Shown here piece by piece: positions 36,774 to 45,529 of a DNA stretch of 64,000 nt. The notes beneath the pieces are model-generated. The model was not told the origin of the DNA and ran no database searches. It was given only the letters and a program-made list of their open reading frames with translations. Within the stretch, counting starts at the first letter, position 1; every line of letters begins with the position of its first letter. The stretch is from Bacteroidales bacterium. Lineage in GTDB: Bacteria; Bacteroidota; Bacteroidia; Bacteroidales; P3. Location of the stretch: positions 1 to 64,000 of the forward strand of contig JAFVCE010000010.1 of NCBI GenBank assembly GCA_017479385.1. Reading direction: 5' to 3'. The translations under genes were made by a program, and so were the position numbers.

Positions 36774-38123
36774 TTATTTTGTGTAAAGGTCAAAAATATC
36801 GTTCATTCGTTGGCTACACACAGGGCAATAGGGCGCGTAGTCGCGCATCATACAGTGCATCGTGGGTCTGAAAATGCCTGTAGCCTGGTATCCGGCGCCC
36901 TCGTAGCAGCCCACTGGGCCACACTGGGTTGGAGGGAGCGTATCGTTGTCGGGTGTTGGTATCGGTACGCCGGCGGCCACGAGGTTGCGCCACTTGGCAC
37001 CGAAATCGATGAGCGCGGTAATGTTGGGTTCGAGGGGTTCGAAGCGCGACGAATGGATGGAATTGTAACTCAAATCGGGGTCTACATATTCGTCGGCCAA
37101 GCCACCAATCGAGTGTCCCAACTCGTGGGTAAGGATAAGGGGGGCCATGCGGTCGGTCGAGACTGTGGCGTAGAAGTTATAGATTGCTCCGCCGCCATAC
37201 TTGTCGGCTCCGACCATGATAACAATATAGTCGAACGGCACAGCGTCGAGCAGGTCGTGCAGACGGAATAGGTTGAAAGTCATCAAGTAACGGTCCGACC
37301 CGAACACGCCGTAGGTGCTTCCCAAAGCGCTCTCGACCTTGCGGCCGAGGGCTGGGTTCGACACTCCTTCTTCGTCGCCCAAAAGGAGCAAGCCACGCAC
37401 GTTGAAGTCGGTGTGGCGGCTGGCGAAGGGGGCGTGGCCAAAAATGTAGTCGGCAAAACGGCGCAGGTCGTCGCGCATACGGCGGTCGTCGTTGGGGCCG
37501 TAGCCTTCGGGCACAATCACGATGTCGACCTTGCGCTCCGACGGGCCGTTCAGTAACAGGTCGCGCACTTGGGCCGACTGTTGAACGTGTTCGACCGCAG
37601 TCTCGCGAGGCGAAAAAACAAACGAAGCTTGTTTTACGAAGCGCTGGCGGTCGTCGCGTTTCTCGAACACTATCAAGGTTTTAGCTTGCGGCCAGGGCAG
37701 GTTGACCACCTCTTCGAACTCGCGACTTTGGTGCTTGGCCTCGTAGGTGTCGCGATACTCGCGGAAGAGGGTGTTGTAACATTTGGTATAAACCGTGCGG
37801 CCCGACTCGACGTCTATCATCGACACACGATAGTCTCCGTTGTCGAATGGGTCAATCAACGTCGTGCGAGAGCCGCTCCAGGCAGTGCTTTTCTCGACAA
37901 AACGAGAGAGTTCGATGGTGTCGCCCGCGGCGTTGCCGCGACGGATGTAATCAACGCGAAGCGTGCGGCCGTCGAACCAGCGGCCAAAGTCGTCGGCCGA
38001 TGCGACAAGGGTCGAAACGAGCAAAATCAGCACTAAACTGGCTTTTTTTGCGGTTGCCAAAAAGTTCGTGTAATTTTGGTGCCTGAGTGGGTTCGGGTTC
38101 ATACTTTTGATTACTTTTTTCAC
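36774..38123 (-). CDS. Secreted M64-family metallopeptidase (IgA peptidase M64 type)
   Basis: A 449-residue exported zinc peptidase. The catalytic motif HELGHSIGGLADEY starts at His333 (zinc ligands His333 and His337, catalytic Glu334). The region before it (KVDIVIVPEGYGPNDDRRMRDD..., VIMVGADKYGGGA) is typical of M64. An N-terminal M64-type beta-rich domain precedes the catalytic part. The signal segment is KKASLVLILLVSTLVASA; the first ATG is used, and a second Met seven codons later is an equally good start. No T9SS sorting domain is present, so it is probably periplasmic or released by another route. It is the first gene of the run ending in sprA and the TPR gene. Confidence 0.9.
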   Translation of the reverse strand: MKKVIKSMNPNPLRHQNYTNFLATAKKASLVLILLVSTLVASADDFGRWFDGRTLRVDYIRRGNAAGDTIELSRFVEKSTAWSGSRTTLIDPFDNGDYRVSMIDVESGRTVYTKCYNTLFREYRDTYEAKHQSREFEEVVNLPWPQAKTLIVFEKRDDRQRFVKQASFVFSPRETAVEHVQQSAQVRDLLLNGPSERKVDIVIVPEGYGPNDDRRMRDDLRRFADYIFGHAPFASRHTDFNVRGLLLLGDEEGVSNPALGRKVESALGSTYGVFGSDRYLMTFNLFRLHDLLDAVPFDYIVIMVGADKYGGGAIYNFYATVSTDRMAPLILTHELGHSIGGLADEYVDPDLSYNSIHSSRFEPLEPNITALIDFGAKWRNLVAAGVPIPTPDNDTLPPTQCGPVGCYEGAGYQATGIFRPTMHCMMRDYAPYCPVCSQRMNDIFDLYTK

Positions 38124-38138
38124 GTTTTTCGATTTGCA

Positions 38139-38147
38139 AAGTTACAA
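38139..38147 (-). promoter_or_regulatory. Bacteroidetes -7 box (TAACTTTGC)
   Basis: Minus-strand TAACTTTGC 15 nt before the first ATG of the M64 gene. It probably drives M64, beta-helix, ruvA, sprA and TPR together. The short leader slightly favours the second Met as start. Confidence 0.65.
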
Positions 38148-38334
38148 ATTTTTGTCGACATGACAAAATAAAAAGAGGCTGGCCGAACCGACATATTTGT
38201 AGCACATTGACGTTCAGACTGGTCGAGACACGGACGCAACTTCCGGCTCGACAGGCATTAGACGGGGCTTCACGCGCAGGATAAAAAAAGTGTGGATTGG
38301 GAAAGTTTTTTGGCGCCGATTCGGTTTTTTTGTG

Positions 38335-38343
38335 TAACTTTGC
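38335..38343 (+). promoter_or_regulatory. Bacteroidetes -7 box (TAACTTTGC)
   Basis: TAACTTTGC 72 nt before lysS, with a TTG at 38310-38312 about where a -33 element would be. The rest of the 292-bp divergent gap shows nothing else. Confidence 0.7.
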
Positions 38344-38415
38344 ATTTGCTTTAATTGTGCGCAAAGCGCAAGAAGGCTCATTTACAAATTTGAGAACCAA
38401 CAACATATCGACACC

Positions 38416-40137
38416 ATGACCGAACTCACCGAACAAGAACAAGTGCGCAGAAACTCTCTCGCCGAACTGAAAAAGCTGGGCATTAACCCCTATCCCGCCG
38501 CCCTCTACGAGGTCAACGCCAAAAGCAGCGACATCTTGGAGCAATTTCCGAGCGACAACTCGCTGTTTCAACAAGTGTCGATAGCCGGTCGCATTATGAG
38601 CCGCCGTATTATGGGCGCCGCCAGTTTTGTGGAGTTGCAAGACCCCTACGGCCGCATTCAACTTTATGTGAAGCGCGACGAGATTTGCCCCGACGAAGAC
38701 AAGACGCTCTACAACACCGTGTTCAAACGACTACTCGACATTGGCGACATTATTGGCGTAACGGGCTACGTTTTCGTTACCCAAATGGGCGAAACCTCCA
38801 TCCACGTAAAAAGCCTCACCGTGCTCAGCAAAAGCTTGCGCCCGCTGCCCATCGTGAAAGAGAAAGACGGGGTGGTTTACGACGCTTTTAGCGACCCCGA
38901 ACTGCGCTACCGCCAACGCTATGTGGACCTGATTGTGAACCCAGCCGTGCGCCAGACCTTCGTCAACCGCGCTAAAATAATGAACGTTATGCGCGAATTT
39001 TTCAACGCGCAAGGCTACCTCGAGGTCGACACCCCCATCCTGCAATCAATACCCGGCGGCGCAACAGCCCGCCCCTTCATAACCCACCACAACGCGTTAG
39101 ACATTGACCTCTACCTGCGCATTGCCAACGAGTTGTACCTCAAGCGTTTGATTGTGGGCGGATATGCCGGTGTGTACGAATTTGCGCGCGACTTCCGCAA
39201 CGAGGGTATGGACCGCACACACAACCCCGAGTTTACCTGTATGGAGATTTACGTGGCCTATAAGGACTACAACTGGATGATGACTTTTGCCGAGACCATG
39301 CTCGCCAGAGTGGCCACCGCCCTCCACGGCACCACCGAGCTCACCGTCTGGGGCAACCAGGTGAGCTTTGCCGCACCCTTCCGTCGCGTGCGTATGTGCG
39401 ACCTTATTAAAGAAATGACGGGCTACGACGTGGAGCCCATGACCGAGGAACAACTGGTCGAGACCTGCAAAGCCCTCGACGTGCCCTACAACGAAACCAT
39501 GGGCAAAGGCAAACTCATCGACGCTATTTTTGGCGAAAAATGCGAGCACACCCTCATCCAGCCCACCTTCGTAACCGACTACCCAATCGAGATGTCGCCC
39601 CTCTGCAAGCGTCATCGCGACAACCCCAACCTCACCGAGCGCTTCGAGCTCTTCGTCTGTGGCAAAGAGTTGGCCAACGCCTACTCCGAGCTCAACGACC
39701 CCATAGACCAGTTAGAGCGCTTCCAAGAGCAGCTGCGTCTGAGCGAGAAAGGCGACGACGAGGCCATGTTTATCGACATGGACTTTGTGCGCGCCCTCGA
39801 ATATGGTATGCCCCCCACCAGCGGTATGGGCATTGGCATAGACCGCTTGGTGATGATGATGACCGACGAGCAGAGCATACAAGACGTGTTGCTCTTCCCG
39901 CAAATGAAGCCCGAGAAGAAGGCCGCCACCTCGACCGACGACGACTTCGTGGCCTGCGGCGTACCGGCCGAGTGGGTGCCCGTGTTGCGCAAAGCCGGAA
40001 TCAACACCGTGGCCCAACTCCACGAAGCCAACCCAAACAAACTACTCAACGACCTCGGCGGGCTGCGCAAAAAGATGAAGCTCGACATTCCTGCCGTGCA
40101 AAAAGAGCAAATCGAAAGCTGGGTTAACAGCAAATAA
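38416..40137 (+). CDS. lysS: Lysyl-tRNA synthetase, class II
   Basis: Charges tRNA-Lys. The 573-residue protein has the N-terminal OB-fold anticodon domain (~55-165, VSIAGRIMSRRIMGAASFVELQD) and a class II catalytic core. Motif 2 is FRNEGMDRTHNPEFT and motif 3 is GMGIGIDRLVMM. It is ~70 residues longer than E. coli LysS. The extra C-terminal part (from ~505) contains a helix-hairpin-helix-like segment (VLRKAGINTVAQLHEANPNK), a tail I associate with Bacteroidales LysS. It is followed after 57 bp by the MBL hydrolase gene. Confidence 0.96.
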   Translation: MTELTEQEQVRRNSLAELKKLGINPYPAALYEVNAKSSDILEQFPSDNSLFQQVSIAGRIMSRRIMGAASFVELQDPYGRIQLYVKRDEICPDEDKTLYNTVFKRLLDIGDIIGVTGYVFVTQMGETSIHVKSLTVLSKSLRPLPIVKEKDGVVYDAFSDPELRYRQRYVDLIVNPAVRQTFVNRAKIMNVMREFFNAQGYLEVDTPILQSIPGGATARPFITHHNALDIDLYLRIANELYLKRLIVGGYAGVYEFARDFRNEGMDRTHNPEFTCMEIYVAYKDYNWMMTFAETMLARVATALHGTTELTVWGNQVSFAAPFRRVRMCDLIKEMTGYDVEPMTEEQLVETCKALDVPYNETMGKGKLIDAIFGEKCEHTLIQPTFVTDYPIEMSPLCKRHRDNPNLTERFELFVCGKELANAYSELNDPIDQLERFQEQLRLSEKGDDEAMFIDMDFVRALEYGMPPTSGMGIGIDRLVMMMTDEQSIQDVLLFPQMKPEKKAATSTDDDFVACGVPAEWVPVLRKAGINTVAQLHEANPNKLLNDLGGLRKKMKLDIPAVQKEQIESWVNSK

Positions 40138-40194
40138 TATCCCTTTCGACCACAGTCTACCGCACTAACCAAACCCGCAAAAAACGCAATCGAA

Positions 40195-40833
40195 ATGATA
40201 ACCCGACTCGAACAAAACCACTACCAGGTTAACTGCTACATCGTGGCCGACACAGCGTCGCACCAATGCGCCATAGTCGACCCAGCGGCCGAAACTGCGG
40301 CCGAGCGCGACGAGTTGGAGGCCACCATCGAGCAGCAGGGCCTCGCCCCCACCCTGCTGCTGCTCACCCACGCCCATGTGGACCACATTGCCGGCCTGCG
40401 GTTTGCCTGCGAGCGCTACAACCTGCCCGTAACCCTACACCCCGACGGCCAGCGCCTGCTGCGCCAAGCCGAGGCCTACGGCTCTGTGATGGGCTTCGCC
40501 CCCGGCAAGGTAGACAACCTGTCGCTCCAGTTCATAGCCCCAGGCGATGTGCTGACTCTTGGCCAGACGCTCATCGAGTGCCGCTACACCCCAGGCCACT
40601 GCCCAGGCAGCATGAGTTACTACATTGCCAGCGAAGGGGCCGTAGTCACGGGCGACGCGCTGTTTCACTTCTCTATCGGCCGAACCGACCTGCCGGGCGG
40701 CAACTACGAGCTGCTAATCGAAAGTCTGAAAACGCAACTACTCACCCTGCCCGACGCCGTGCGCGTGCTGCCAGGCCATGGCATTGCCAGCACCATCGAG
40801 CGCGAACGGCGCTACAACCCCTACCTGCAATGA
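40195..40833 (+). CDS. MBL-fold hydrolase, glyoxalase II-like
   Basis: A 212-residue metallo-beta-lactamase-fold protein without signal peptide. The zinc motif THAHVDHI (THxHxDH) lies near residues 62-69. Further His and Asp ligands are in TPGHCPGSM and VTGDALF, and the last is in LPGHGIAST. The size and the FSIGRTDLPGGN segment place it with the YcbL/glyoxalase II-like subgroup, which hydrolyses thioesters, but the substrate is uncertain. Its stop overlaps the start of ung. Confidence 0.9.
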   Translation: MITRLEQNHYQVNCYIVADTASHQCAIVDPAAETAAERDELEATIEQQGLAPTLLLLTHAHVDHIAGLRFACERYNLPVTLHPDGQRLLRQAEAYGSVMGFAPGKVDNLSLQFIAPGDVLTLGQTLIECRYTPGHCPGSMSYYIASEGAVVTGDALFHFSIGRTDLPGGNYELLIESLKTQLLTLPDAVRVLPGHGIASTIERERRYNPYLQ

Positions 40834-41513
40834 CCACCGAGCCCAAAATAGAACCGTCGTGGCTCGAAGTGTTGCGTCCGCAGTTCGAGGCACCCTACTT
40901 TGCCCAGCTCAAAGAGTTTCTTGTGGCCGAGCGGCAGAACTACACCTGCTACCCACCGGGGCGACAGATTTTTGCCGCCTTCGACCGCACACCGTTCAAC
41001 AAGGTGCGCGTTGTCATTCTCGGCCAAGACCCCTACCACGAGCCCGGGCAGGCCATGGGGCTCTGTTTCTCGGTGCCCGAAGGGGTGGCAGTGCCGCCAT
41101 CGCTGCAAAACATTGTTAAAGAAATCAACGCCGACCTGGGCACCAACATAGAGCCTGGCCACGGCGACCTCGGCGCTTGGGCCGACGCTGGAGTGCTGCT
41201 GCTCAACGCCACCCTCACCGTGCGTCAACATCAGGCGGGCTCGCACCAGGGCCACGGCTGGGAGCAGTTTACAGACGCTGCCATCAGTGCACTCAGCCAG
41301 CGACGCAGTGGGCTCGTGTTCCTGCTGTGGGGCTCGTATGCCATACGCAAGGCGGCCCTCATCGATGGCTCGCGCCACCATGTGCTGACCGCTCCACACC
41401 CCTCGCCGCTCTCGGCCTACCGCGGCTTTTTTGGCTGCCGCCATTTTTCGCAAACCAACGCCCTGCTGGCCCAGCAAGGCCAGCCACCAATCCCTTGGAG
41501 CGACATCAGGTAG
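40830..41513 (+). CDS. ung: Uracil-DNA glycosylase, family 1
   Basis: Removes uracil from DNA as the first step of base-excision repair. The start is the ATG overlapping the MBL gene stop (ATGA), giving 227 residues, the usual size. The catalytic motif GQDPYHEPGQAMGLCFSV (Asp water-activating residue) and the C-terminal HPSPLSAYRGFFGC (His active-site loop) are intact, as is LLLNATLTVRQHQAGSH. The open frame extends much further upstream over the MBL gene, but only in shadow. No obvious hairpin follows the stop. Confidence 0.96.
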   Translation: MTTEPKIEPSWLEVLRPQFEAPYFAQLKEFLVAERQNYTCYPPGRQIFAAFDRTPFNKVRVVILGQDPYHEPGQAMGLCFSVPEGVAVPPSLQNIVKEINADLGTNIEPGHGDLGAWADAGVLLLNATLTVRQHQAGSHQGHGWEQFTDAAISALSQRRSGLVFLLWGSYAIRKAALIDGSRHHVLTAPHPSPLSAYRGFFGCRHFSQTNALLAQQGQPPIPWSDIR

Positions 41514-41704
41514 GGGGCGCGCTCGTTGTGGGCTCGCCCGAACCTCGAACCGAGGTTGGGGAAACTTCGGGTTGCCATCGAGCATACATCGAGCCGACAT
41601 TAAGCTAAAATCAAGCCAACATTGGGCAAGAATCGGGCAAAAATCGAGGTATTATTAGGATAAAAACAGAGCGATATGGGGCCAAATTAGGGCTTTTTTC
41701 GAGG

Positions 41705-41796
41705 GTTAAATGCCTCAGTATCAAGCGTTGTTCGACCTCAATACGACCTTAACCCCTCTTTAACCCCTCCTCAACCCTGGTTTTCAAGTGTTTAGA
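41705..41796 (+). repeat. Dispersed 11-nt-unit repeat, copy d
   Basis: The core starts at 41731 and is identical to copy c over all four 11-nt units plus CCCTG. The arms here are weakly complementary. The 41514-41704 stretch before it has no gene. It has several GGGCAAGAATCGGGCAAAAATCG-like phrases that also occur left of copy b (near 12605), which suggests the mobile or duplicated unit was once longer. The repeat lies between the convergent ung and exbD genes. Confidence 0.85.
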
Positions 41797-41972
41797 GAAT
41801 GGCAACGTAGCCGCTCATGGATGGAATTTTTTGTCACCGGTTTTGTGAGCTTTTTGCGCACGCGGTTTGGGGGGTGAAAAGCGATGCACGACGGGGCGAG
41901 AAGGGCCGACCTGGGTTCGGACGAGAGTTGGCGAATGGGTTGCGAAGAGTACCAGCGATGGCCATAAAGAAA

Positions 41973-42000
41973 CTGGCCGCCCCCCTTCGGGGTCGGCCAG
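41973..42000 (-). terminator. Terminator of the exb operon
   Basis: CTGGCCGCCCC pairs with GGGGTCGGCCAG with one bulged base around a short CCTT-type loop. On the minus strand it is followed by TTTCTTTATGG. It lies 45 bp beyond the exbD stop. The 41797-41972 stretch shows no gene. Confidence 0.6.
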
Positions 42001-42044
42001 CAGTGGTTGGGTGTTCCACAAGTGGGTGGACAACTCGTGCTACT

Positions 42045-42515
42045 CTATTTGCGCTCGGCTTTGCGGGCGTTGTAGAATATCTTGAGTGCGCCGGCGTTGC
42101 GGAGCTCTTGTTTGATGTCGGATATCATGCCCATACGGACGTCCTTATCGGCCTTGATGGCGGTGGTGATAAAGGGACGGTCGGCTTCGTTGCGCTGTTG
42201 CTTTTCTTGCTCGACGAAGAGTCCGATGTCGGAGACCTCGGCAATCTGGTCGTTGAGCTGAATGCGGGGCTCGGTACCATATTTGCCTTGGTGCTCTTGG
42301 AGGGGTGTGCCGACGTTGATGTAGCTGACGAGGCTTTTCTTTTCGAGCTTGTTGGCCTCGGAGCCTTGCGGGGGCACAATCTTCACGTAAAGCGAGCTTT
42401 CGCGCATGGTGGTGATGACCATGAAGAAGAACAGGAGCATGAAGATAATGTCCGACATGGAGCCCATGTTGAGGGCGGGCGTTTCTTTAGCTTTTTTTCC
42501 AGTGAATCTTGCCAT
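42045..42515 (-). CDS. exbD: ExbD/TolR-family proton-channel subunit (second copy)
   Basis: A 156-residue protein with one N-terminal membrane helix. The helix carries the essential Asp in MSDIIFMLLFFFMVITT (Asp22), followed by a periplasmic ExbD domain. Together with ExbB it uses the proton gradient to energise TonB-dependent outer-membrane transport. Its start overlaps the last base of the preceding exbD-like gene. The two ExbD paralogues differ in their periplasmic part, so they probably form a mixed complex or serve different outputs. Confidence 0.93.
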   Translation of the reverse strand: MARFTGKKAKETPALNMGSMSDIIFMLLFFFMVITTMRESSLYVKIVPPQGSEANKLEKKSLVSYINVGTPLQEHQGKYGTEPRIQLNDQIAEVSDIGLFVEQEKQQRNEADRPFITTAIKADKDVRMGMISDIKQELRNAGALKIFYNARKAERK

Positions 42516-43087
42516 TACTTCTTATCTCCTATTTTGGTAGGCTCGGCCTCCGAAATAGCCACTGGGATGGCTTGGTCGATGGCTTCGCGTTGGGGTTCGG
42601 TGAGGTCTGCATACTTGCGGCCGAATTTTTGCGTCGAGAGGTCGTTGCGCATTTCGCTGATAGCAGCAGAGAGTTCGTTTTGTACTTGGAGGTACATATC
42701 GTAAGATGTGCCGCGGTCGTTTCGCAAAGAAATAACGCCTTTGGATACGTCCATTCTGCCCAAGAGGGGAATATCGGTCGGTACTTTTTCGGGGAGGTTG
42801 GGGAGGTTGTTAGGATTGCCGAGGAATTCCTTGGCACGGTCCTTGAGGTCCTCGATGCGACCATATTCCTTGTTGAACAGCAGACGGTCGTCCTTGTTGA
42901 CCATGACCACGAAGATGTTGCGTTCGCGCACTTCGGGGGTGTCCTGGTTGGGCGGCAGTGGAGGCGGCAGCTTACGAGCTATGCCCGAGTCGCTATTGAT
43001 GTTGGACACCATCAAGAAGAAGGCCAACAGCAGGAACGAGATGTCGGACATGGCGCTTGTGTTCAATCCAGGAGTTTTTCTGCCCAT
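42515..43087 (-). CDS. exbD: ExbD/TolR-family proton-channel subunit (first copy)
   Basis: A 190-residue ExbD homologue. The N-terminal helix is MSDISFLLLAFFLMV with the conserved Asp (Asp15). A Pro-rich stretch (KLPPPLPPNQDTPE) follows, then a longer periplasmic domain than in its neighbour (residues ~45-175, including LLFNKEYGRIEDLKD) and a charged tail. It lies 3 bp after the small membrane-protein gene and overlaps the next exbD by one base. This order with two exbD genes is one I recall as common in Bacteroidetes TonB-energising operons. Confidence 0.92.
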   Translation of the reverse strand: MGRKTPGLNTSAMSDISFLLLAFFLMVSNINSDSGIARKLPPPLPPNQDTPEVRERNIFVVMVNKDDRLLFNKEYGRIEDLKDRAKEFLGNPNNLPNLPEKVPTDIPLLGRMDVSKGVISLRNDRGTSYDMYLQVQNELSAAISEMRNDLSTQKFGRKYADLTEPQREAIDQAIPVAISEAEPTKIGDKK

Positions 43088-43090
43088 AGT

Positions 43091-43540
43091 TTATTTCTTT
43101 TTAAAAAGTTTGGAGCACTCTACATAGAGGATGGAGCAAGCGGCACCAATAACCAGTATGTAGACCATGATGCAGGCGGCGCCGATGAGTTTCGACGAGC
43201 CTTCGGTGAGGTTGTTTTTCTCGAGGAGGGCACTGCTGACGTCGTTGCCAGTAGCCAGCAGGTAGGAGGCAACGCACACGACGACGACAAGGCCGATGAG
43301 GATGAGGAATTTTTTGAGGTAGCCAGGCTGTGTCTTGAAGCGGTTGGCGAGTTTGAGTACCAGGAAGACAAGTATTCCGACTATGGCCACGGCGACCATG
43401 ATGAGGAGCATGGTGTAGGTTATGCCGTAGAAGGCGGAGTTGCCGCTGGTGTTGAGCGCAAAGACTATGGCGAATACCGCAGCCAGAACTGCAAGAGCGA
43501 GGCAGACGATGGTTACCAGCTTATCGGTTTTTTCTTTCAT
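43091..43540 (-). CDS. Small four-helix membrane protein in the exb operon
   Basis: I do not recognise a named family. The 149-residue protein has four hydrophobic segments (residues ~8-28, 38-62, 74-95 and 118-140) with short charged loops and ends CSKLFKKK. It sits between exbB and the two exbD genes, 55 bp after the former and 3 bp before the latter. Membership in the ExbB-ExbD complex or its assembly is therefore a fair guess but only from position. Confidence 0.8.
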   Translation of the reverse strand: MKEKTDKLVTIVCLALAVLAAVFAIVFALNTSGNSAFYGITYTMLLIMVAVAIVGILVFLVLKLANRFKTQPGYLKKFLILIGLVVVVCVASYLLATGNDVSSALLEKNNLTEGSSKLIGAACIMVYILVIGAACSILYVECSKLFKKK

Positions 43541-43595
43541 AACAGCTTAAGGATTTAATGGTTAACAATCTGAGTTTCAATATCTCCTTAGACTA

Positions 43596-44423
43596 TTATT
43601 TCTGGTTCTTGACGAGGATGTCCATGAAGGAGATGGAGCCGTCCTCCATCTGAGCAACGAGGCTTTCGATTTTGGTAAGGAGGTAGTTGTAGAAAATCTG
43701 AAGGATGATGGCGACGATGAGGCCGAAGATGGTTGTCAACAGAGCGACCTTCATACCACCAGCAACGACGGTCGGGCTAATATCGCCAGCGACTTCAATG
43801 TCGTCGAAAGCTTGGACCATACCGACCACAGTGCCGAGGAATCCGAACGAGGGGGCAAGGGCGATGAAAAGCGAAATCCAGGTCATGTTGCTTTCGAGGC
43901 GAGCCATCTGGACACCACCGTAAGAGGTAACAGCTTTTTCGACGTTGTCGAGACCTTCGTTAATGCGGTCAAGACCTTGATAGAAAATGCTTGCCACGGG
44001 GCCACGGGTGTTGCGGCAGAGCTCTTTGGCACCTTCGTAGTTGCCGTTTTTGACGTTGTCTTCAATGCCTTCGAGCAGTTTCTGGACATTGGTGGTGGCC
44101 ATGTTGAGATAGAGGATACGCTCGATTACGAGGGCCATACCGAAAATGAGGCAGATGAGCACAGGGGTCATCCAGCCAGCACCACCTTGAATGTACTTTT
44201 CTTTCAGCACCTGATGGAAGGATTTGGTGGTCTCTTCGGCAACAGCAGTGGTCTCTTCGGCTATGGTTTCGGTCTCGACAACGGCTTCGTCGTTGGTATC
44301 CTCAACCAGTGCTGCGTTTTCTTCGGCGGCAGGAGCTTCAACAGCCTCCTGAGCCATCAATCCGTTGAGATTGGTGAATGCCAATAAACCAAATATTGAC
44401 ATCATTGCAATTACTTTTTTCAT
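43596..44423 (-). CDS. exbB: MotA/TolQ/ExbB proton-channel protein
   Basis: A 275-residue ExbB homologue. A hydrophobic N-terminus ending GLMAQ looks like a cleavable signal peptide. It is followed by an acidic linker (~25-65, rich in Glu and Ala) and then the ExbB core: a membrane helix at ~85-105 (WMTPVLICLIFGMALVIERI), a cytosolic helical region, and the two-helix channel part (LFIALAPSFGFLGTVVGMVQAF and ALLTTIFGLIVAIILQIFYN). The conserved GFLGTVVGM and the Thr/Pro residues of the proton path are present. It is first in the exb operon and follows a TATATTTGC promoter box. Confidence 0.94.
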   Translation of the reverse strand: MKKVIAMMSIFGLLAFTNLNGLMAQEAVEAPAAEENAALVEDTNDEAVVETETIAEETTAVAEETTKSFHQVLKEKYIQGGAGWMTPVLICLIFGMALVIERILYLNMATTNVQKLLEGIEDNVKNGNYEGAKELCRNTRGPVASIFYQGLDRINEGLDNVEKAVTSYGGVQMARLESNMTWISLFIALAPSFGFLGTVVGMVQAFDDIEVAGDISPTVVAGGMKVALLTTIFGLIVAIILQIFYNYLLTKIESLVAQMEDGSISFMDILVKNQK

Positions 44424-44489
44424 GACTTGTTTAGTTAGTGTTTTGATTATTAATTAATTGTTCAATTTTTCTTTTTGTCAAATTTCTAT

Positions 44490-44498
44490 GCAAATATA
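44490..44498 (-). promoter_or_regulatory. Bacteroidetes -7 box (TATATTTGC)
   Basis: Minus-strand TATATTTGC 66 nt before exbB, in the AT-rich gap after the prenyl synthase gene. Confidence 0.6.
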
Positions 44499-44538
44499 CA
44501 ATATTTTTCTAATTTACAAGTGTTTTGCGTCATTTTTT

Positions 44539-45519
44539 TTATTTTTTACGGCCAAAAAGGGCTTCGGTGAGCTGCATGAGTGGCAGCTTTGCAGGCTGTG
44601 GCACACCGATGGCGTCGAGACAACGAGCCGCCTCGTCGAACTCGGCGGCGATGGCCTCGTTGGTTTTGGCCGATAGGCCGAGGGTGTTGTAGATGGCGAG
44701 CACGCGCTCTATTTTTTCGGCAGCTTCACTGCCCTGTGGCTTGGTGGCGAAGAGGGCGAGCAGTTGGTCGCGCTGCGCGGCGTCGGCCTCGGATAGGGCA
44801 CGAAGGTAGAGGTAGTTTTTCTTGTTGTCTGCAATGTCTTGAGCGGTCTGCTTGCCGAGCACGGCGGTGTCGCCATAGGTGTCGAGCAGGTCGTCTTGAA
44901 GTTGGAACGCAAGGCCAAGATGGATTCCGAAATCGTAGAGCCGGGCTATTTCTTCGTCGGCCGCGGTGGTGGACAATGCGCCTATTTTGAGGGCTCCGGC
45001 AAGAAGGACGGCGGTTTTTTGGCGAATCATGGTCATGTATTCGGCTATAATTACGTCGTTGCGCTGCTCAAATTCCATATCGAGTTGCTGCCCTTCGTAC
45101 ACGCCAATAGTCGTTTCGTTGAAGCACTCGAGGGCTTGGTCTTTGCGGTTTTGGTCATAGCGCAACATATAGCGCCATGCGAGGGCACACATGGCGTCGC
45201 CCGAAAGTATGGCCACGTTGGGGTTCCACTTGCGATAGACAGTGGGTTGCCCACGGCGTAGCGGCGACTGGTCCATGAGGTCGTCGTGGAGCAGGGTGAA
45301 GTTGTGGAACAGTTCGATGGCGATGGCGGCATTGCGCAGCCGACTCATATCGCCCCCAAAGAGGTGGCTCGCTGCGAGCAATAGCGTGGGGCGTAGGCGT
45401 TTTCCGCCCAAGCCCATGGTGTAGGCAATGGGCTGGTAGAGACCTTCGGGCTGACCGAGGAACGGTTCGGTGGCGAAGATGTCGCCCACTTGGGTAAGTA
45501 TCGACTTCAAATCTTTCAT
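44539..45519 (-). CDS. Polyprenyl diphosphate synthase (FPP/GGPP type)
   Basis: Condenses isopentenyl diphosphate with allylic diphosphates. The start is the ATG of MKDLKSILTQVGDIFA, 10 bp after the tamL stop, giving 326 residues. The two Asp-rich motifs are DDLMD (79-83) and DDLLD (209-213), with GGKRLRP (38-44) for IPP binding. Phe74, five residues before the first motif, suggests a short C15-C20 product rather than a long quinone tail; this is inference. It closes an operon with waaA and tamL. Confidence 0.92.
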   Translation of the reverse strand: MKDLKSILTQVGDIFATEPFLGQPEGLYQPIAYTMGLGGKRLRPTLLLAASHLFGGDMSRLRNAAIAIELFHNFTLLHDDLMDQSPLRRGQPTVYRKWNPNVAILSGDAMCALAWRYMLRYDQNRKDQALECFNETTIGVYEGQQLDMEFEQRNDVIIAEYMTMIRQKTAVLLAGALKIGALSTTAADEEIARLYDFGIHLGLAFQLQDDLLDTYGDTAVLGKQTAQDIADNKKNYLYLRALSEADAAQRDQLLALFATKPQGSEAAEKIERVLAIYNTLGLSAKTNEAIAAEFDEAARCLDAIGVPQPAKLPLMQLTEALFGRKK

Positions 45520-45529
45520 ATTCAAGTGG

